A stretch of DNA of 64,000 bases, taken from contig JAGYKP010000086.1 in assembly GCA_018401555.1 (NCBI GenBank), forward strand, positions 168,049 through 232,048. Reading direction: 5' to 3'. Shown piece by piece: positions 28,834 to 38,892 of this stretch. The notes beneath the pieces were generated by a model. That model was not told where the DNA came from and ran no database searches. It saw only the letters and a list, made by a program, of their open reading frames with translations. Source of the stretch: Halomonas sp. (GTDB lineage: Bacteria > Pseudomonadota > Gammaproteobacteria > Pseudomonadales > Halomonadaceae). The position numbers were made by a program, and so were the translations under genes. Within the stretch, counting starts at the first letter, position 1. Each line of letters starts with the position of its first letter.

Positions 28834-30178
28834 AGACCCGGCGCCTCTCCCTGGCCACCCGGCTGATGCTGGCCAGCCTGCTGATCCTGGTGCTGTCGCT
28901 GCCGCTGGCCGGCATCGGACTCTCCCGCCACTTCCAGGCTACCGCCACCCAGGCCTTCGACCAGCGCCTCGAATCGCTGCTGCAGGTCGTCATCGCCGGC
29001 CTGGCCTGGGACGAGGTCGCGGGTGAACTGGTCCAGCAGCGCTCCCTGGGCGAACCGCGCTTCGCGCAGGTCTTCTCCGGCTGGTACTGGCAGGTCAGCG
29101 ACGGCGGGGAACATACCCTCACCTCACGCTCGCTGTGGGACCAGCGCCTGGCCACCGCCGAGCATCGCGAGATCATCTTCCGCGATATCCCGGGACCGCG
29201 TGACACCCCGCTGCGCTCGATCGAGCGCGACATTCGCCTCGCCCCACTGGCGTCGCCGCTGCATATCGCCGTGGCCGTCTCGCGCGCCCCCTGGATGCCG
29301 AGCTGGCCCGCTTCGACCGGCTGGTGGCGCTGTCGCTGGCGGGCCTGGGCGCGCTGCTGCTGGCCGCCCTGGCACTGCAGATCCACTGGGGGCTGGCGCC
29401 GTTGCGCCGCCTCCAGGCGGGCCTCAAGTGCGTGGAGGATGGCGAGGCAGAGCGCCTCGATACCCGGCTACCCGCGGAGCTGGCCCGGCTGGCGACAGCC
29501 ATGAACGGCGTGCTGGAGCGCGACCGACGGCTGATGACCCACGCCCGGCATGCCGCCGGCAACCTCGCCCATGCCCTCAAGACCCCGGTCAGCGTGCTGA
29601 CCACCCTGGCCGACGGCATCGAGGAGCCACGCCGCCGCCGCATCCGTGACGAGCTGGCGCGCATCGACAGCGCGGTGCATCACCACCTGGCCCGTGCCAC
29701 CGCGGCCGGCGACGCCGGCCTGGCGCCCCGCATCGCGGTGGGCGAGGTGCTGGCCCCGATCCTCGAGGGGCTGGGCCGGCTGGCCGAGCGCCGCGGCATC
29801 ACCCTGCACGCCGAGCTGCCGGAACCGCTGTACCTGCGCATGGATGCCCAGGACCTCCAGGAGCTGGTCGGCAACCTGCTCGACAACGCCCTGCGCTGGG
29901 CCGCGGGTCAGGTTCGGCTGAACGGCGGGGAGGAAGCCGGCGGGGTGTGGCTGGCGGTGGAGGACGACGGCCCGGGCATGGATGCGGCCCAGCGCCAGGC
30001 CGCCATGGCCCGCGGCGCACGACTCGATGAGCAGCGTTCGGGAAGCGGCCTGGGGCTGGCCATCGTCAAGGACCTGACCGAGCTGCACGGCGGCCGCCTG
30101 AGCCTCGAAGAGGCCGCGACCGGCGGGCTGCGCGTCCGGCTCTGGCTGCCCGGCAGTGCGCTGCGCGAGCAGTCCTGA
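28830..30178 (+). CDS. sensor histidine kinase, PhoQ-like (one frameshift)
   Basis: About 449 residues. The first membrane helix is at residues 12-32 (LMLASLLILVLSLPLAGI). A periplasmic domain of roughly 130 residues follows, then a second helix (LVALSLAGLGALLLAALAL), a HAMP-like linker, and the dimerisation box NLAHALKTPVS with the phosphorylated His. The ATP domain has N box NLLDNALRWA, G1 DDGPGMD and G2 GSGLGLAIVKDL. A C run near 29290 shifts the frame just before the second helix. It is coupled to the regulator gene (ATGA). The signal is not readable; the partner PepSY protein may modulate it. Confidence 0.9.
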
Positions 30179-30184
30179 GCCGCC

Positions 30185-31088
30185 TCACTCCCGCTCGTCG
30201 GCGCAGTCGTTGCGGTCCTCGAGCTGGATGGTGGCGTGGCGGATGCCGTAGCGCTCCACCAGCAGCGCCTTCGATCGCCACCAGCACCGCCTGGCGATCC
30301 TCGCCGGTCTCCACCGCGGCGTGCAGCGAAACCAGGTGGCGCGCCGGGGTCAGCGACCAGACATGCACGTGGTGGACATCATGCACCGCCGGCAGCGCCT
30401 CGGGTATCTCCCGGCGCAGCTGCTCGCCGTCGGGGTCCTGGGGCGCCCCCTCGAGCAGGATATGCCCCGCCTCCCGGGTGAGCTTCCAGGCGCTCCTCAG
30501 GATCAGCCCCGCCACCAGCAGCGAGAGCAGCGGGTCGATGGGGGTCCAGCCGGTGGCCAGGATCACCAGGGCGGCGACGATGGCCGCCACCGAACCCAGC
30601 AGGTCACCCAGCACATGCAGGGCCGCGCCACGGATATTGAGGTTGTCGCGATCGCCGGCGTGGAGGATGGCGAAAACCACCAGATTGACCACCAGCCCCA
30701 GCGCGGCAATCACCAGCATCGGGGCTCCCATCACATCCACCGGCGACAGGAAACGGCGCACCGCCTCGATGGCAATCCACACCACGATGGCGATCAGCGT
30801 CAGGCCGTTGACGAAGGCGGCCAGGGTCTGCACCCGATGGTAGCCGTAGCTGCGCCTGCCGTCCGCCGGCCGGCGGCTGATCCAGGCGGCGAACCAGGCC
30901 AGGGCCAGGGCGGCCGCGTCGGTGAGCATATGCCCGGCATCGGCCAGCAGGGCCAGCGAGCCGGAGAGGATCCCGCCCACCACCTCGGCGAACATGAAGC
31001 CGGCGGTGAGCAGGATCGCCCAGAGAAGGCGACGCTGGCTGTCGTGGCTGCTCGAGTCATGCTGATGATGGGAGTGATCGTGGGACAT
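30185..31088 (-). CDS. cation diffusion facilitator (zinc-type) exporter (frameshifted near 3' end)
   Basis: About 300 residues and six membrane helices. The His-rich N-terminus MSHDHSHHQHDSSSHD and the metal-site motifs ALLADAGHMLTDAAAL (helix 2) and ALHVLGDLLGS (helix 5) give the HxxxD pairs of ZitB/CzcD zinc exporters. The cytosolic tail has the ferredoxin-like HHVHVWSLTPARHLVSLHA. The frame breaks near 30275 and resumes as VERYGIRHATIQLEDRND, ending at 30185. The start has AGGAGG. It lies 7 bases from the convergent kinase gene. Confidence 0.9.
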
Positions 31089-31145
31089 GGGGCCCTCCTG
31101 TGGCGGGCCCCCAGCATGCATCGGTCCTGCCCCGGGGCTTACCTG

Positions 31146-31315
31146 GGGGCAGGCCTACGGGGAGGCGCTGTGAACCCCTCCCTGGGCGCTACCGACGCCC
31201 TGCTTCGCTCCCGCATCCTGCTCCGCTTGCAGGACCGGTGCTGGCCATCCATGGCCAGCCCGTTCGGAGCAGTGCTCCTCACCCCTGGCGTAGGACCTCC
31301 CCTTCGACCTGCCCC
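31146..31315. repeat. dispersed inverted-repeat element, long copy
   Basis: The 20-base ends GGGGCAGG-N5-GGGGAGG and their complement pair at 17 of 20 positions. The inner segment CGCTGTGAACCCCTCCCTGG matches the copy at 22996-23086 over 34 bases. This copy carries about 80 extra internal bases, including a GCTGGCCA/TGGCCAGC hairpin. It fills the gap between the CDF gene start and the 3' end of the ABC transporter operon. Confidence 0.75.
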
Positions 31316-31334
31316 CAGCGCCCCTGCTATACAC

Positions 31335-32138
31335 CTATACGCCGGCCACCCGTGCGGCCTCGCGGCGCCGCTTGAGCTCGTAAGCCGCCGCCAGCAGCAC
31401 CGTCACCAGGATCAGGATCAGCCCCAGGGCGTTGACTGCCGGGGTCAGGCCGGTGCGTACCTTGGAGGCGATATACACGGTCAGGGTGGTGTCGTAGCCG
31501 ACCACGAACAGCGTGGTGTTGTAGTTCTCGAAGGACTGCAGGAAGGCGATCACCGCCGCCGAGAGGATCGCCGGGCGCAGGTAGGGCAGCAGGATGCGCC
31601 GGAACATCTGCCACTGGCTGGCACCGAGGTCCAGGGCGGCGCGCTCCATGGTGCGATCGAAGCGCTGCAGCCGGGCGGTGACCATCAGCATCACGTAGGC
31701 GGCGATGAAGGTGGCCTGGCCCACCACGGTGAGGAAGATGCCGCCGCCCACGCCCCACTGGCGCCAGAAGATCAGCGTCGAGATGCCGATGATCACCCCC
31801 GGGGTCAGCAGCGGCGAGAGGATCAGCGCATAGAGGAAGGGCTTGGCGCGGCTCGAGACGGTATTGAGGAACAGCGCCGTGGCGATGCCGATGGGCACCG
31901 CCAGCAGCAGCACCCCCGTGGCCACGATGGCGCTGTTGGTCAGCGCCTGCCACATGGCGCCATCGGCGGCGAGCTCGCCGAACCACTTCAGGGTGGTGCC
32001 GTCCCAGGGCGTCACGGTGGGGAAGCGGCTGTCGTTGAAGGTCGCCGCGGCCATGACGACCAGCGGCAGGAAGAGGTAGGCGAAGAACACCACCACATAG
32101 CCGCGCAGGGCCCAGCCCAGCAGCCGTTGCGAACTCAT
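31335..32138 (-). CDS. potC: ABC transporter permease, PotC-like
   Basis: A 267-residue inner-membrane protein with six helices. The permease EAA-type loop ERAALDLGASQWQMFRRILLP contacts the ATPase. It is the last gene of the operon, and its ATG overlaps the PotB stop (ATGA). Length and order match the spermidine/putrescine PotABCD family. The true substrate within this broad family (polyamines, aminoethylphosphonate and others) cannot be told from the permease. Confidence 0.85.
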   Translation of the reverse strand: MSSQRLLGWALRGYVVVFFAYLFLPLVVMAAATFNDSRFPTVTPWDGTTLKWFGELAADGAMWQALTNSAIVATGVLLLAVPIGIATALFLNTVSSRAKPFLYALILSPLLTPGVIIGISTLIFWRQWGVGGGIFLTVVGQATFIAAYVMLMVTARLQRFDRTMERAALDLGASQWQMFRRILLPYLRPAILSAAVIAFLQSFENYNTTLFVVGYDTTLTVYIASKVRTGLTPAVNALGLILILVTVLLAAAYELKRRREAARVAGV

Positions 32139-33022
32139 TTGGCAATATCTCCCAGGCCCACCTTGAACACCCGCATGACCAGCGACATGAAGCCGATGCA
32201 CAGCACCAGCAGCAGGAAGGCGTAGGCCGCTCCCTGGTTCCAGTTGCCGCCCTCGAAGAACCAGTTGTAGATGATCTGGGTGAACCAGCGGCTGCCCGGC
32301 GAGCCGAGCAGCGCCGGCACCGCATAGCTGCCGGCGGCCAGCATGAAGGTCATGATGCAGCCGGTGGCGATGCCCGGCTTGGCGTGGGGAATCACGATGC
32401 GCCGATGGGTGCGCAGCGTGCCGGCGCCCAGGTCCCGGGCCGCGCGCACCTGGTTGTCGTCGAGGCTCTCGATGGCGTTGTAGAGCGGGAACACCATGAA
32501 CAGGATATAGGCGTAGACCATGCCCACCATCACCCCGCCATCGCCGCTGAGGAAGCGGATGGGACGGTCGATCAACCCCAGCATCAGCAGCAGCTCGTTG
32601 AGCGGCCCGCGGAAGGCCAGGATGATGAACCACGAGTAGGTGCGCAGGATCTCGTTGATCCAGAAGGGAATGATCAGCAGCAGGATACATAGCGCCGCCT
32701 GCCTGGCGGTAGCCACCTTGGCCAGGTACCAGGCCAGCGGGTAGCTCACGGCGAGGGTCAGCAGGGTCACCAGCACGCTGGACCACAGCGTCTTGAAGAA
32801 GATGGCGCGGTGGATGTCGTTGGCGAACAGGGTCGCGTAGTTGGCCAGTGTCCAGCCGTCCTCGGGGCCGCCGCGCTGGGCGGGCAGCAGGTTGGGGCGC
32901 AGCGAGTAGTCGATCATCTGCAGCTGCGGCAGGGTCACCATCACGATCAGCCAGATGCCCAGCAGCGCCAGGATGGCCGCCGACAGGGGGCCACCGAAGC
33001 GTGCGGCGAGCTGCCTAAACAT
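32135..33022 (-). CDS. potB: ABC transporter permease, PotB-like
   Basis: A 295-residue membrane protein. The start at 33022 overlaps the potA stop by a few bases. The first helix is near residue 12 (LSAAILALLGIWLIVMV). The ATPase-contact loop is VRAARDLGAGTLRTHRRIVIP. RTYSWFIILAF and GMVYAYILFMVFPLY match the PotB/PotH permease pattern. It pairs with the next gene to form the channel. Confidence 0.87.
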   Translation of the reverse strand: MFRQLAARFGGPLSAAILALLGIWLIVMVTLPQLQMIDYSLRPNLLPAQRGGPEDGWTLANYATLFANDIHRAIFFKTLWSSVLVTLLTLAVSYPLAWYLAKVATARQAALCILLLIIPFWINEILRTYSWFIILAFRGPLNELLLMLGLIDRPIRFLSGDGGVMVGMVYAYILFMVFPLYNAIESLDDNQVRAARDLGAGTLRTHRRIVIPHAKPGIATGCIMTFMLAAGSYAVPALLGSPGSRWFTQIIYNWFFEGGNWNQGAAYAFLLLVLCIGFMSLVMRVFKVGLGDIAK

Positions 33023-34181
33023 CCGCTGCCTCCACCACCTCGCCGGTGGCCTCGTCCACCCGCGGGCTGCCATCCCGGGGCAGCACCACCGTCTCGGCGG
33101 GGTCATAGCCCAGGGTGATCGCCTCGCCGGGCACCAGTGCATCGGCGAAGCTTCGCGACACCTCGCTGCCCAGCTGCACCCGCAGCGCCTCGCCGGAGCC
33201 CGCGAGGCGCGCCTGCACCATCAGCCAGGCGCCCTCGAAGCTGACCGACTCGACCTCCGCGACCAGGGTCGAACCGCCCATGGAGGCGTCGCCGGAAGTG
33301 CCGGCGGCCACCGGGCGCAGCTGTTCGGGGCGCACATAGAGCGCCACCTCCGCGCCGCCGCCCAGGCTCGCCTCGTCACCCACACGGCCCTCCAGCTCAC
33401 CCAGGGCTCCGGCATCCAGACGCACCCGCTCGCCCAGGCGGTCGATCACCCTGGCCTCGATGCGGTTGTTCTCGCCGACGAACGCCGCCACGAAGCCGGT
33501 GGCCGGCTGGCGATAGAGGGTCATGGGATCGGCTACCTGCTGCAGGCGGCCCGCCGACATCACCGCCACCCGGTCGGACATGGTCAAGGCCTCGCCCTGG
33601 TCATGGGTGATGTAGATGAAGGTGATGCCGGTCTTGCGCTGGATCGCCTTGAGCTCGCTGCGCATATGCTGGCGCAGCTTGAGGTCCAGCGCCGAGAGCG
33701 GCTCGTCGAGCAGCAGCACCCGGGGCTCCACGGCCAACGCGCGGGCGATGGCCACGCGCTGCTTCTGGCCGCCGGAGAGCTCGGTGACCCGGCGCTGCCC
33801 CACGCCCTCGAGTGCCACCAGTGCCAGCAGCCGCTCGGCGGTGGCACGCCGCGTGCGGCGATCGACCCCGCGCACCTCGAGGCCGAACTCGATGTTCTCG
33901 AACACCGTCATCAGCGGAAAGAGCGCCAGGTTCTGGAAGATCATCGCCGTGGGGCGGCGATTCACCGACACCCCGGCCATGGGCTCGCCACCGATCGATA
34001 CCCGTCCCTCGCTGGGCGTCAGGAAGCCGCCGATCATGTTGAGCAGGGTGGTCTTGCCACAGCCCGAGGGGCCCAGGAAGCTGAAGAACTCCCCCGAGCC
34101 GATCTCGAGCGACATCTTGTCGATGGCGGTGAAGTCGCCGAAGCGCATCACCACTTCCTCCAGGCGGACACTGCCGTCCAT
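33015..34181 (-). CDS. potA: ABC transporter ATPase, PotA-like
   Basis: About 388 residues. The nucleotide-binding domain shows Walker A LGPSGCGKTT, signature LSGGQKQRVAIARAL, Walker B VLLLDEPLSALD and a switch histidine in FIYITHDQGEA. The C-terminal third is a TOBE-type regulatory domain (YVRPEQLRPV, GDEASLGGGAEVAL). The start at 34181 has GAGGTG five bases upstream and is preferred over an in-frame ATG at 34202. It lies just after the binding-protein gene and overlaps the PotB gene. Confidence 0.9.
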   Translation of the reverse strand: MDGSVRLEEVVMRFGDFTAIDKMSLEIGSGEFFSFLGPSGCGKTTLLNMIGGFLTPSEGRVSIGGEPMAGVSVNRRPTAMIFQNLALFPLMTVFENIEFGLEVRGVDRRTRRATAERLLALVALEGVGQRRVTELSGGQKQRVAIARALAVEPRVLLLDEPLSALDLKLRQHMRSELKAIQRKTGITFIYITHDQGEALTMSDRVAVMSAGRLQQVADPMTLYRQPATGFVAAFVGENNRIEARVIDRLGERVRLDAGALGELEGRVGDEASLGGGAEVALYVRPEQLRPVAAGTSGDASMGGSTLVAEVESVSFEGAWLMVQARLAGSGEALRVQLGSEVSRSFADALVPGEAITLGYDPAETVVLPRDGSPRVDEATGEVVEAADV

Positions 34182-34205
34182 GGTCACCTCGCGGTCAGGC
34201 ATCCG

Positions 34206-35324
34206 TCAGGCGGACAGGTAGCGGTCCTGGTACTCGTTGCGCAGCGCCACGTACCAGGGCTCCTGGATCGGCCACCACCACAGGTTCTCGAGATCCTGCT
34301 CGGTGTAGGACTCGGTGAAGAAGTTGCGCGTCGCCTCGGGCAGCAGCTCGGTGGCCCCCTTGGAGGTGGAGTTGTAACCGGTGGCCTCGACGAACATGGC
34401 GCCGGCCTCGGGGGTGTAGTACCAGTTGATCAGCTCGTAGACGGCATCCGGGTTGCGGGCATTCTTGGGGATCACGAAGCCCTCCATCCACGCCAGGGCA
34501 CCCTCCTTGGGCGCGCCGTAGGCGATGTCGTCGCCCTCCTGGATCAGGCGGAAGGCGGTGGAATCCCAGGTCTGGCCGATGATGGCCCCGTTGGTGCGGA
34601 AGGCGGCCTGGGCCTCGTTCTCGGTGTTCCAGAACTGCACCAGCAGCTCCTTGTGCTTGACCGCCTCCTTGAGGATGACATCGAAGTTGGCGCGCATCGC
34701 CTCCTCGTTCTTGTAGGAGTCGAGCAGCGGGTGGGGCAACCTGCCCTCGCGCTCCAGCCACAGGCCGATCCCCACCAGCGCCGAGTGGCCGCGTACCGTG
34801 ACGCCCTGGCCGTGCTCGGGATTCCACAGGTCGGCATAGCTGAGGTTGGCACGATCGATGTCGGCGTAGCGGCGGTGCCAGGTGATCGCCTCGGTGCCCC
34901 AGTCGCTGGGCGCGAAGTAGCGCTTGCCATCCACCACCCCGCCGGTCTCGGAGCCCGAGATGGCGCTGTCCAGGGCGCCGCTCCAGTTGATGCGCGACTC
35001 GTCCAGCGGCTGGATGAGGTCGTAATCGAGATAGCCCGGCACCCGGTCCACGGTGGGCATGATCACGTCGAAGCCCTCGCCGGCACTGGCACGCAGCGAG
35101 TTCATCAGCTCGTCATTGGTGCCATAGGGGGTGAAGGTTGCCGGGATGCCGGTCTTGTCGGTGAAGTCGGCCAGCATGGCGTCGTTGAAGTAGCCCGCCC
35201 AGGCGTAGATGCGCAACGGCTCCTGCTGGGCCAGGGCCCGATTGATATAGAAGGGTGTCGGCAGCGTGGCGGCCGCACCGGCGGCCAGCGAGCCCTGCAG
35301 GAAGCGGCGACGGGTGATCGACAT
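34206..35324 (-). CDS. potD: ABC transporter periplasmic binding protein, PotD/PotF-like, Tat-type signal
   Basis: A 372-residue solute-binding protein. The N-terminus carries twin arginines (MSITRRRFLQGSLAAGAAA), suggesting Tat export, then AQQEPLRIYAWAGYFND, typical of PotD-class proteins. FDVIMPTVDRVPGYL and YFAPSDWGTEAITW line the ligand cleft. It is the first gene of a D-A-B-C operon. A run of four GTCA motifs spaced 11 bp apart lies 70-108 bases upstream and looks like a Pho-box array. Polyamine uptake is the default call; an organophosphonate such as aminoethylphosphonate is an alternative worth testing. Confidence 0.85.
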   Translation of the reverse strand: MSITRRRFLQGSLAAGAAATLPTPFYINRALAQQEPLRIYAWAGYFNDAMLADFTDKTGIPATFTPYGTNDELMNSLRASAGEGFDVIMPTVDRVPGYLDYDLIQPLDESRINWSGALDSAISGSETGGVVDGKRYFAPSDWGTEAITWHRRYADIDRANLSYADLWNPEHGQGVTVRGHSALVGIGLWLEREGRLPHPLLDSYKNEEAMRANFDVILKEAVKHKELLVQFWNTENEAQAAFRTNGAIIGQTWDSTAFRLIQEGDDIAYGAPKEGALAWMEGFVIPKNARNPDAVYELINWYYTPEAGAMFVEATGYNSTSKGATELLPEATRNFFTESYTEQDLENLWWWPIQEPWYVALRNEYQDRYLSA

Positions 35325-35393
35325 GGGAAGTTCTCCTCGAGCGGTGGGGTCCGAAGATGGCGCGACGTGCCGTACCCTTATGTCGCCCGGCCG

Positions 35394-35432
35394 TGACAGC
35401 CGGATGACGCCGACATGACGCCTGCATGACCA
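35394..35432 (-). promoter_or_regulatory. array of four 11-bp-spaced GTCA motifs (Pho-box-like)
   Basis: On the minus strand TGGTCAT, GCGTCAT, GCGTCAT and CTGTCAC follow each other at exactly 11-bp spacing. This is the geometry of tandem PhoB half sites (7-base repeats, 4-base spacers). The array lies in the 251-bp gap between potD (minus) and the PhoD-like gene (plus), oriented toward potD. A perfect 14-bp palindrome CGAGACCGGTCTCG at 35542-35555 is nearer the PhoD-like gene. Confidence 0.45.
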
Positions 35433-35575
35433 TTCAATCTGAATCTCCAATGTAGGCGATTCCCCGCACCTCGCCAGTGGGACGCCTCAACGCGGCGCTT
35501 GCCGAGGTGCCTTGCATCGGCGAGGCTGGAACCTGTCGCCGCGAGACCGGTCTCGGGGAGACCCCAGGAAACCGC

Positions 35576-37671
35576 ATGACGACCACATCCATGGAAGAGA
35601 CCGCCCTCCCCCCGGTGCTCGCCGGCCCGCTGCTGCGCCGCCTGGCGCCAGACCGCCTGGTGCTGTGGCTGGCGGCCAGCCGCCCCTCGCGCTGACCCTC
35701 GCCCTCACCCCGAGCGACGAGACGACCCGGCGGGTGGCCATCGATGACGACCACTGCCGACGCGTGCCGGTGGGGCGCCACGCCTGGCTGCATCTGATCG
35801 ACCTGCCCCTCGAGTCGCCGCTGCCGACCGACACCCTGATCGCCTATGATCTGCGTCTGCGTGACGCCGGACAGGCTGTCGAAGGGGAGCACGGCATCGC
35901 CGACTGGGGACCTCACCTGCTCGACGCGGACGGCGCGCTGCCCGCCTTCGTGCTGGCCGGCCGCCACCATCGGCTGCTGCACGGCTCCTGCCGCAAGCCC
36001 CACCACGACGGCGGCGACGGCCTGGTGCGCGCCGAGGCGTGGCTGGCCGAGCGCCGCACGAGCCCCGAGGAGCGCCCCGCCTGGCTGCTGATGACCGGCG
36101 ACCAGATCTACGCCGACGACGTCGCCGGCCCCATGCTGGTCGCCATCCACGCCCTGATCCGCCGCCTGGAACTGTTCGACGAGCCGCTGGAGGGCACCGT
36201 GGTGGCCGACAGCCGGGCGCTGCATGGCGACGCCGCCCACTACTACGATCGCGAATCGCTGCTGCCCGACGTGAAGAGCAGCGAGAACCTGCGCGAGCGC
36301 TTCTTCGGCGGGGTACGCAAGCCGGTGTTCACCTCGGCCAACGCCCACAACCACCTGGCCACCTTCGCCGAGGTGGTGGCCATGTACCTGCTGGCGTGGT
36401 CACCCACGCTCTGGGAACTGATCGAGGTGGCAACGCCCGCACTGGATGACAAGCACGCCGCGCTGTTCGCCGAGCAACGCGCGGTGATCGAGCGCTTCGT
36501 GGCCGGCCTGTCGGCCGCCGCGCGGCTGCTGGCGCGGCTACCGACCCTGATGATCTTCGACGACCACGACATCACCGACGACTGGAACCTCACCGCCGAC
36601 TGGGAGCGCACCGCCTACGGCCACCCCTTCTCGCGGCGCATCATCGGCAACGCCCTGCTCGGCTACCTGCTCTTCCAGGGCTGGGGCAATGCCCCGGAGC
36701 GCCTGGCCGAGCCGCTGGAGGAGGCGGCCAAGCTGCTAGGGCGGGCCGAGGCCGGCGACGCCTGGCTCGACGGAGAGGCCCTGGATGCCGTGATCCGGCG
36801 CCTGCTGCGCTTCGAGGGCTGGGAGTACCAGATCCCGGGAGACCCGCCGCTGGTGGTGCTCGACACCCGCACCCGGCGCTGGCGCAGCGAACGCCATCCC
36901 GGACGCCCCTCGGGGCTGATGGACTGGGAGGCGCTGAGCGACTTCCAGCAGGCACTGCTCGGCCACCCCTCGGTGATCATCGTGTCGCCGGCGCCGATGT
37001 TCGGCGTCAAGCTGATCGAGGTCATCCAGAAGCTGTTCACCCTGGCCGGCAGGCCGCTGCTGGTGGACGCCGAGAACTGGATGGCCCACCGCGGCGCGGC
37101 CAGCGTGCTGCTCAACATCTTCCGCCACTCGCGCACCCCGGGGAACTACGTCATCCTCTCCGGCGACGTGCACTACTCCTTCGCCTACGACATCCACATT
37201 CGCCAGCGCCTCCAGGGCCCGCGGCTGTGGCAGATCACCTCCAGCGGCATCAAGAACGCCTTCCCCGACACCCTGCTTGACTGGTTCGATCGCCTGAACC
37301 GCTGGCTCTATGCGCCCTGGTCACCGCTCAACTGGCTCACCAAGCGCCGTCGCCTGGCCATCACGCCCCGCGACCCCGACCGCGCCAGGGCCGGCGAGCG
37401 CCTCTGGAACGGCAGCGGGATCGGCCTGGTCGACTTCGACGCGCAGGGCCGCCCCCGCGAGATCCGCCAGCTCGACGCCCGGAGCTTCGATGTCACCTTC
37501 CCGGCCGGCGGCTCGGGGCGAGGCCGCCGCCGCCACAGCGCGAGGCCGCCGGCCATCACCAGCCAGGCCATGGCCGCGGCGATAAGGTCGTCGAGCACGA
37601 TACCGGCACCGCCGGGCACCGCCTCGGCCAGGCTCACCGGCGGCGGCTTGGTGGCGTCGAATACCCGGTAG
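35576..37671 (+). CDS. PhoD-like alkaline phosphatase/phosphodiesterase family protein (frameshifted)
   Basis: About 690 residues of the calcineurin-like PhoD class. LLMTGDQIYADD binds metal (residues about 170), PTLMIFDDHDITDDWN gives the Asp-His pair, and YVILSGDVHYSFAYDI gives the last metal ligands. The start at 35576 has AGGAA upstream. The frame breaks near 35690 (AASRPS continues as LALTLALTPSDET). No signal peptide is evident, unlike secreted Bacillus PhoD. The 3' end reads into the convergent pgpA gene, and family similarity stops near 37500, so the true stop is uncertain. Phosphate-type regulation is hinted at by the upstream motifs. Confidence 0.8.
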
Positions 37672-37982
37672 ACCACGAAGGCGGAGGCTAACGCCCAGGG
37701 CTGGCGGGCCGCCGCCTGGCCCAGCACCGCCACCGGGAAGGCGACGATCTCGTCGAGCACGATGCGGCCATCATCCTTGCCGCCCAGCCCCTGCTCGGCC
37801 AGGTGGCACACCGGCACCGCGGCGAGCAGCAGCCCTAGCGTCACCGCGACCTGCACCCGCCGGGTGCGGCCCAGCAGCCACCAGGCCAGCGGCAGCCCCA
37901 GCAAAGAACCGACGGTGCCCGAGGCCCAGGGCGAGAGCCCCAGGCCGAAGCCGGTGGCCAGCGCCATCAAGGGCTCGACCAT
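37493..37982 (-). CDS. pgpA: phosphatidylglycerophosphatase A (3' end uncertain)
   Basis: About 163 residues of an inner-membrane enzyme that makes phosphatidylglycerol from its phosphate. GLGLSPWASGTVGSLLGLPLA opens the protein, and DDGRIVLDEIVAFPVA is the catalytic acidic motif. YRVFDATKPPPV and GAGIVLDDLIAAAMAW follow. As sequenced, the frame runs on to 37308 inside the PhoD-like gene. A one-base shift near 37510 would stop it at 37493, the usual family length. The ATG overlaps the stop of the upstream TerB-like gene. The usual partner thiL is not adjacent. Confidence 0.85.
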
Positions 37983-38731
37983 CAACCGGCCTCCCGGGCC
38001 TGGTACTCCAGTTCGGCGGTGACCTCGCCGGGCAGCGCCAGTGCGCGGCCCAGCTGGTCGAGCCAGGCGCGCTCCATGGCGTTCTGCTCGTCGACCACCG
38101 CTACGCTGATCAGGTACATCTCGCGGGCCGCCTGGGGCGAATCGACCCGGGCCGCCAGGGCCTCGGCGTCCAGTGGCGCCTGGAGCTGTCGCTCCACCCA
38201 GGCGTGCAGCTCGCGGTCCGCGCCCAGGGCGTCGATCTGGCCGGCGATCAGCTCCCGCTCCTGGTCATCGATATGGCCATCGGCGCGGGCCGCCATGATC
38301 ATCGCCTGCAGCAGCTCCAGGCTGCGCTGCTCGCGGGCCTCGCCGCCCAGGCGCTCCACCGGCTCGCCCTCGGCGGGCGATTCGCCCTGCTGCCCACCGG
38401 CAGCGCCGCGGGAGTTCTGCCACGCCTTCCAGGCCAGCATCCCCACCCCGGCGATGGCGCCGTACTTGAGGGCCTTGCCCCCCAGCTTGCGACCGCGCTT
38501 GGAGCCCACCAGCAGCCCCAGGGCGCCACCACCCAGCAGGCTCTTGACGTCGAATCCGGAACCGCCGCCCTGGCCGGATGCGGTCCCGCTCCCACCGCCC
38601 AGCTGGCGGGAGAGCCCGTCGAGCATGCCCTTGATATCCAAGCCGGAACCGCCCTGGCTACCGCCGGAAGAGTTGCCGGACTGGCCGCCGGCCTGCTGCA
38701 TCAACTGTTCCAGTATCTTGCTGGCGTTCAT
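37982..38731 (-). CDS. TerB-like/DUF533 membrane-associated protein (YebE type)
   Basis: A 249-residue protein. Residues 1-70 are rich in Gly, Ser and Gln (GGQSGNSSGGSQGGSG). A hydrophobic stretch follows (LLGGGALGLLVGSKRGRKLG, YGAIAGVGMLAWKAW). The C-terminal half is an all-helical TerB-like domain (LLQAMIMAARADGHIDDQER). The latter has the acidic metal-binding look of TerB/DUF533 proteins. The start at 38731 has AGGAGAG. It overlaps pgpA. Members are stress-linked, but the function is not known. Confidence 0.82.
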   Translation of the reverse strand: MNASKILEQLMQQAGGQSGNSSGGSQGGSGLDIKGMLDGLSRQLGGGSGTASGQGGGSGFDVKSLLGGGALGLLVGSKRGRKLGGKALKYGAIAGVGMLAWKAWQNSRGAAGGQQGESPAEGEPVERLGGEAREQRSLELLQAMIMAARADGHIDDQERELIAGQIDALGADRELHAWVERQLQAPLDAEALAARVDSPQAAREMYLISVAVVDEQNAMERAWLDQLGRALALPGEVTAELEYQAREAG

Positions 38732-38892
38732 CGCGCTCTCCTCATGACCACACACAGGAATGTATCGAGAGGGACTCTATCCCAGGCGCCAGGGTTACGA
38801 CATGGTTTCGACATGCGTCTCGCCATGCATTTCGACATCAACTCTGCGAACACGCATCATGAAAGCTGGACCAGAACAGGAGCCGCCCCGCC

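Noticed and set aside
32955-35396. Long plus-strand open frame (over 800 residues) opposite the Pot operon
   Set aside because: It is antisense to four intact transporter genes. It is rich in His, Gln, Gly and Ala with no domain, as expected for the shadow of GC-rich coding DNA.
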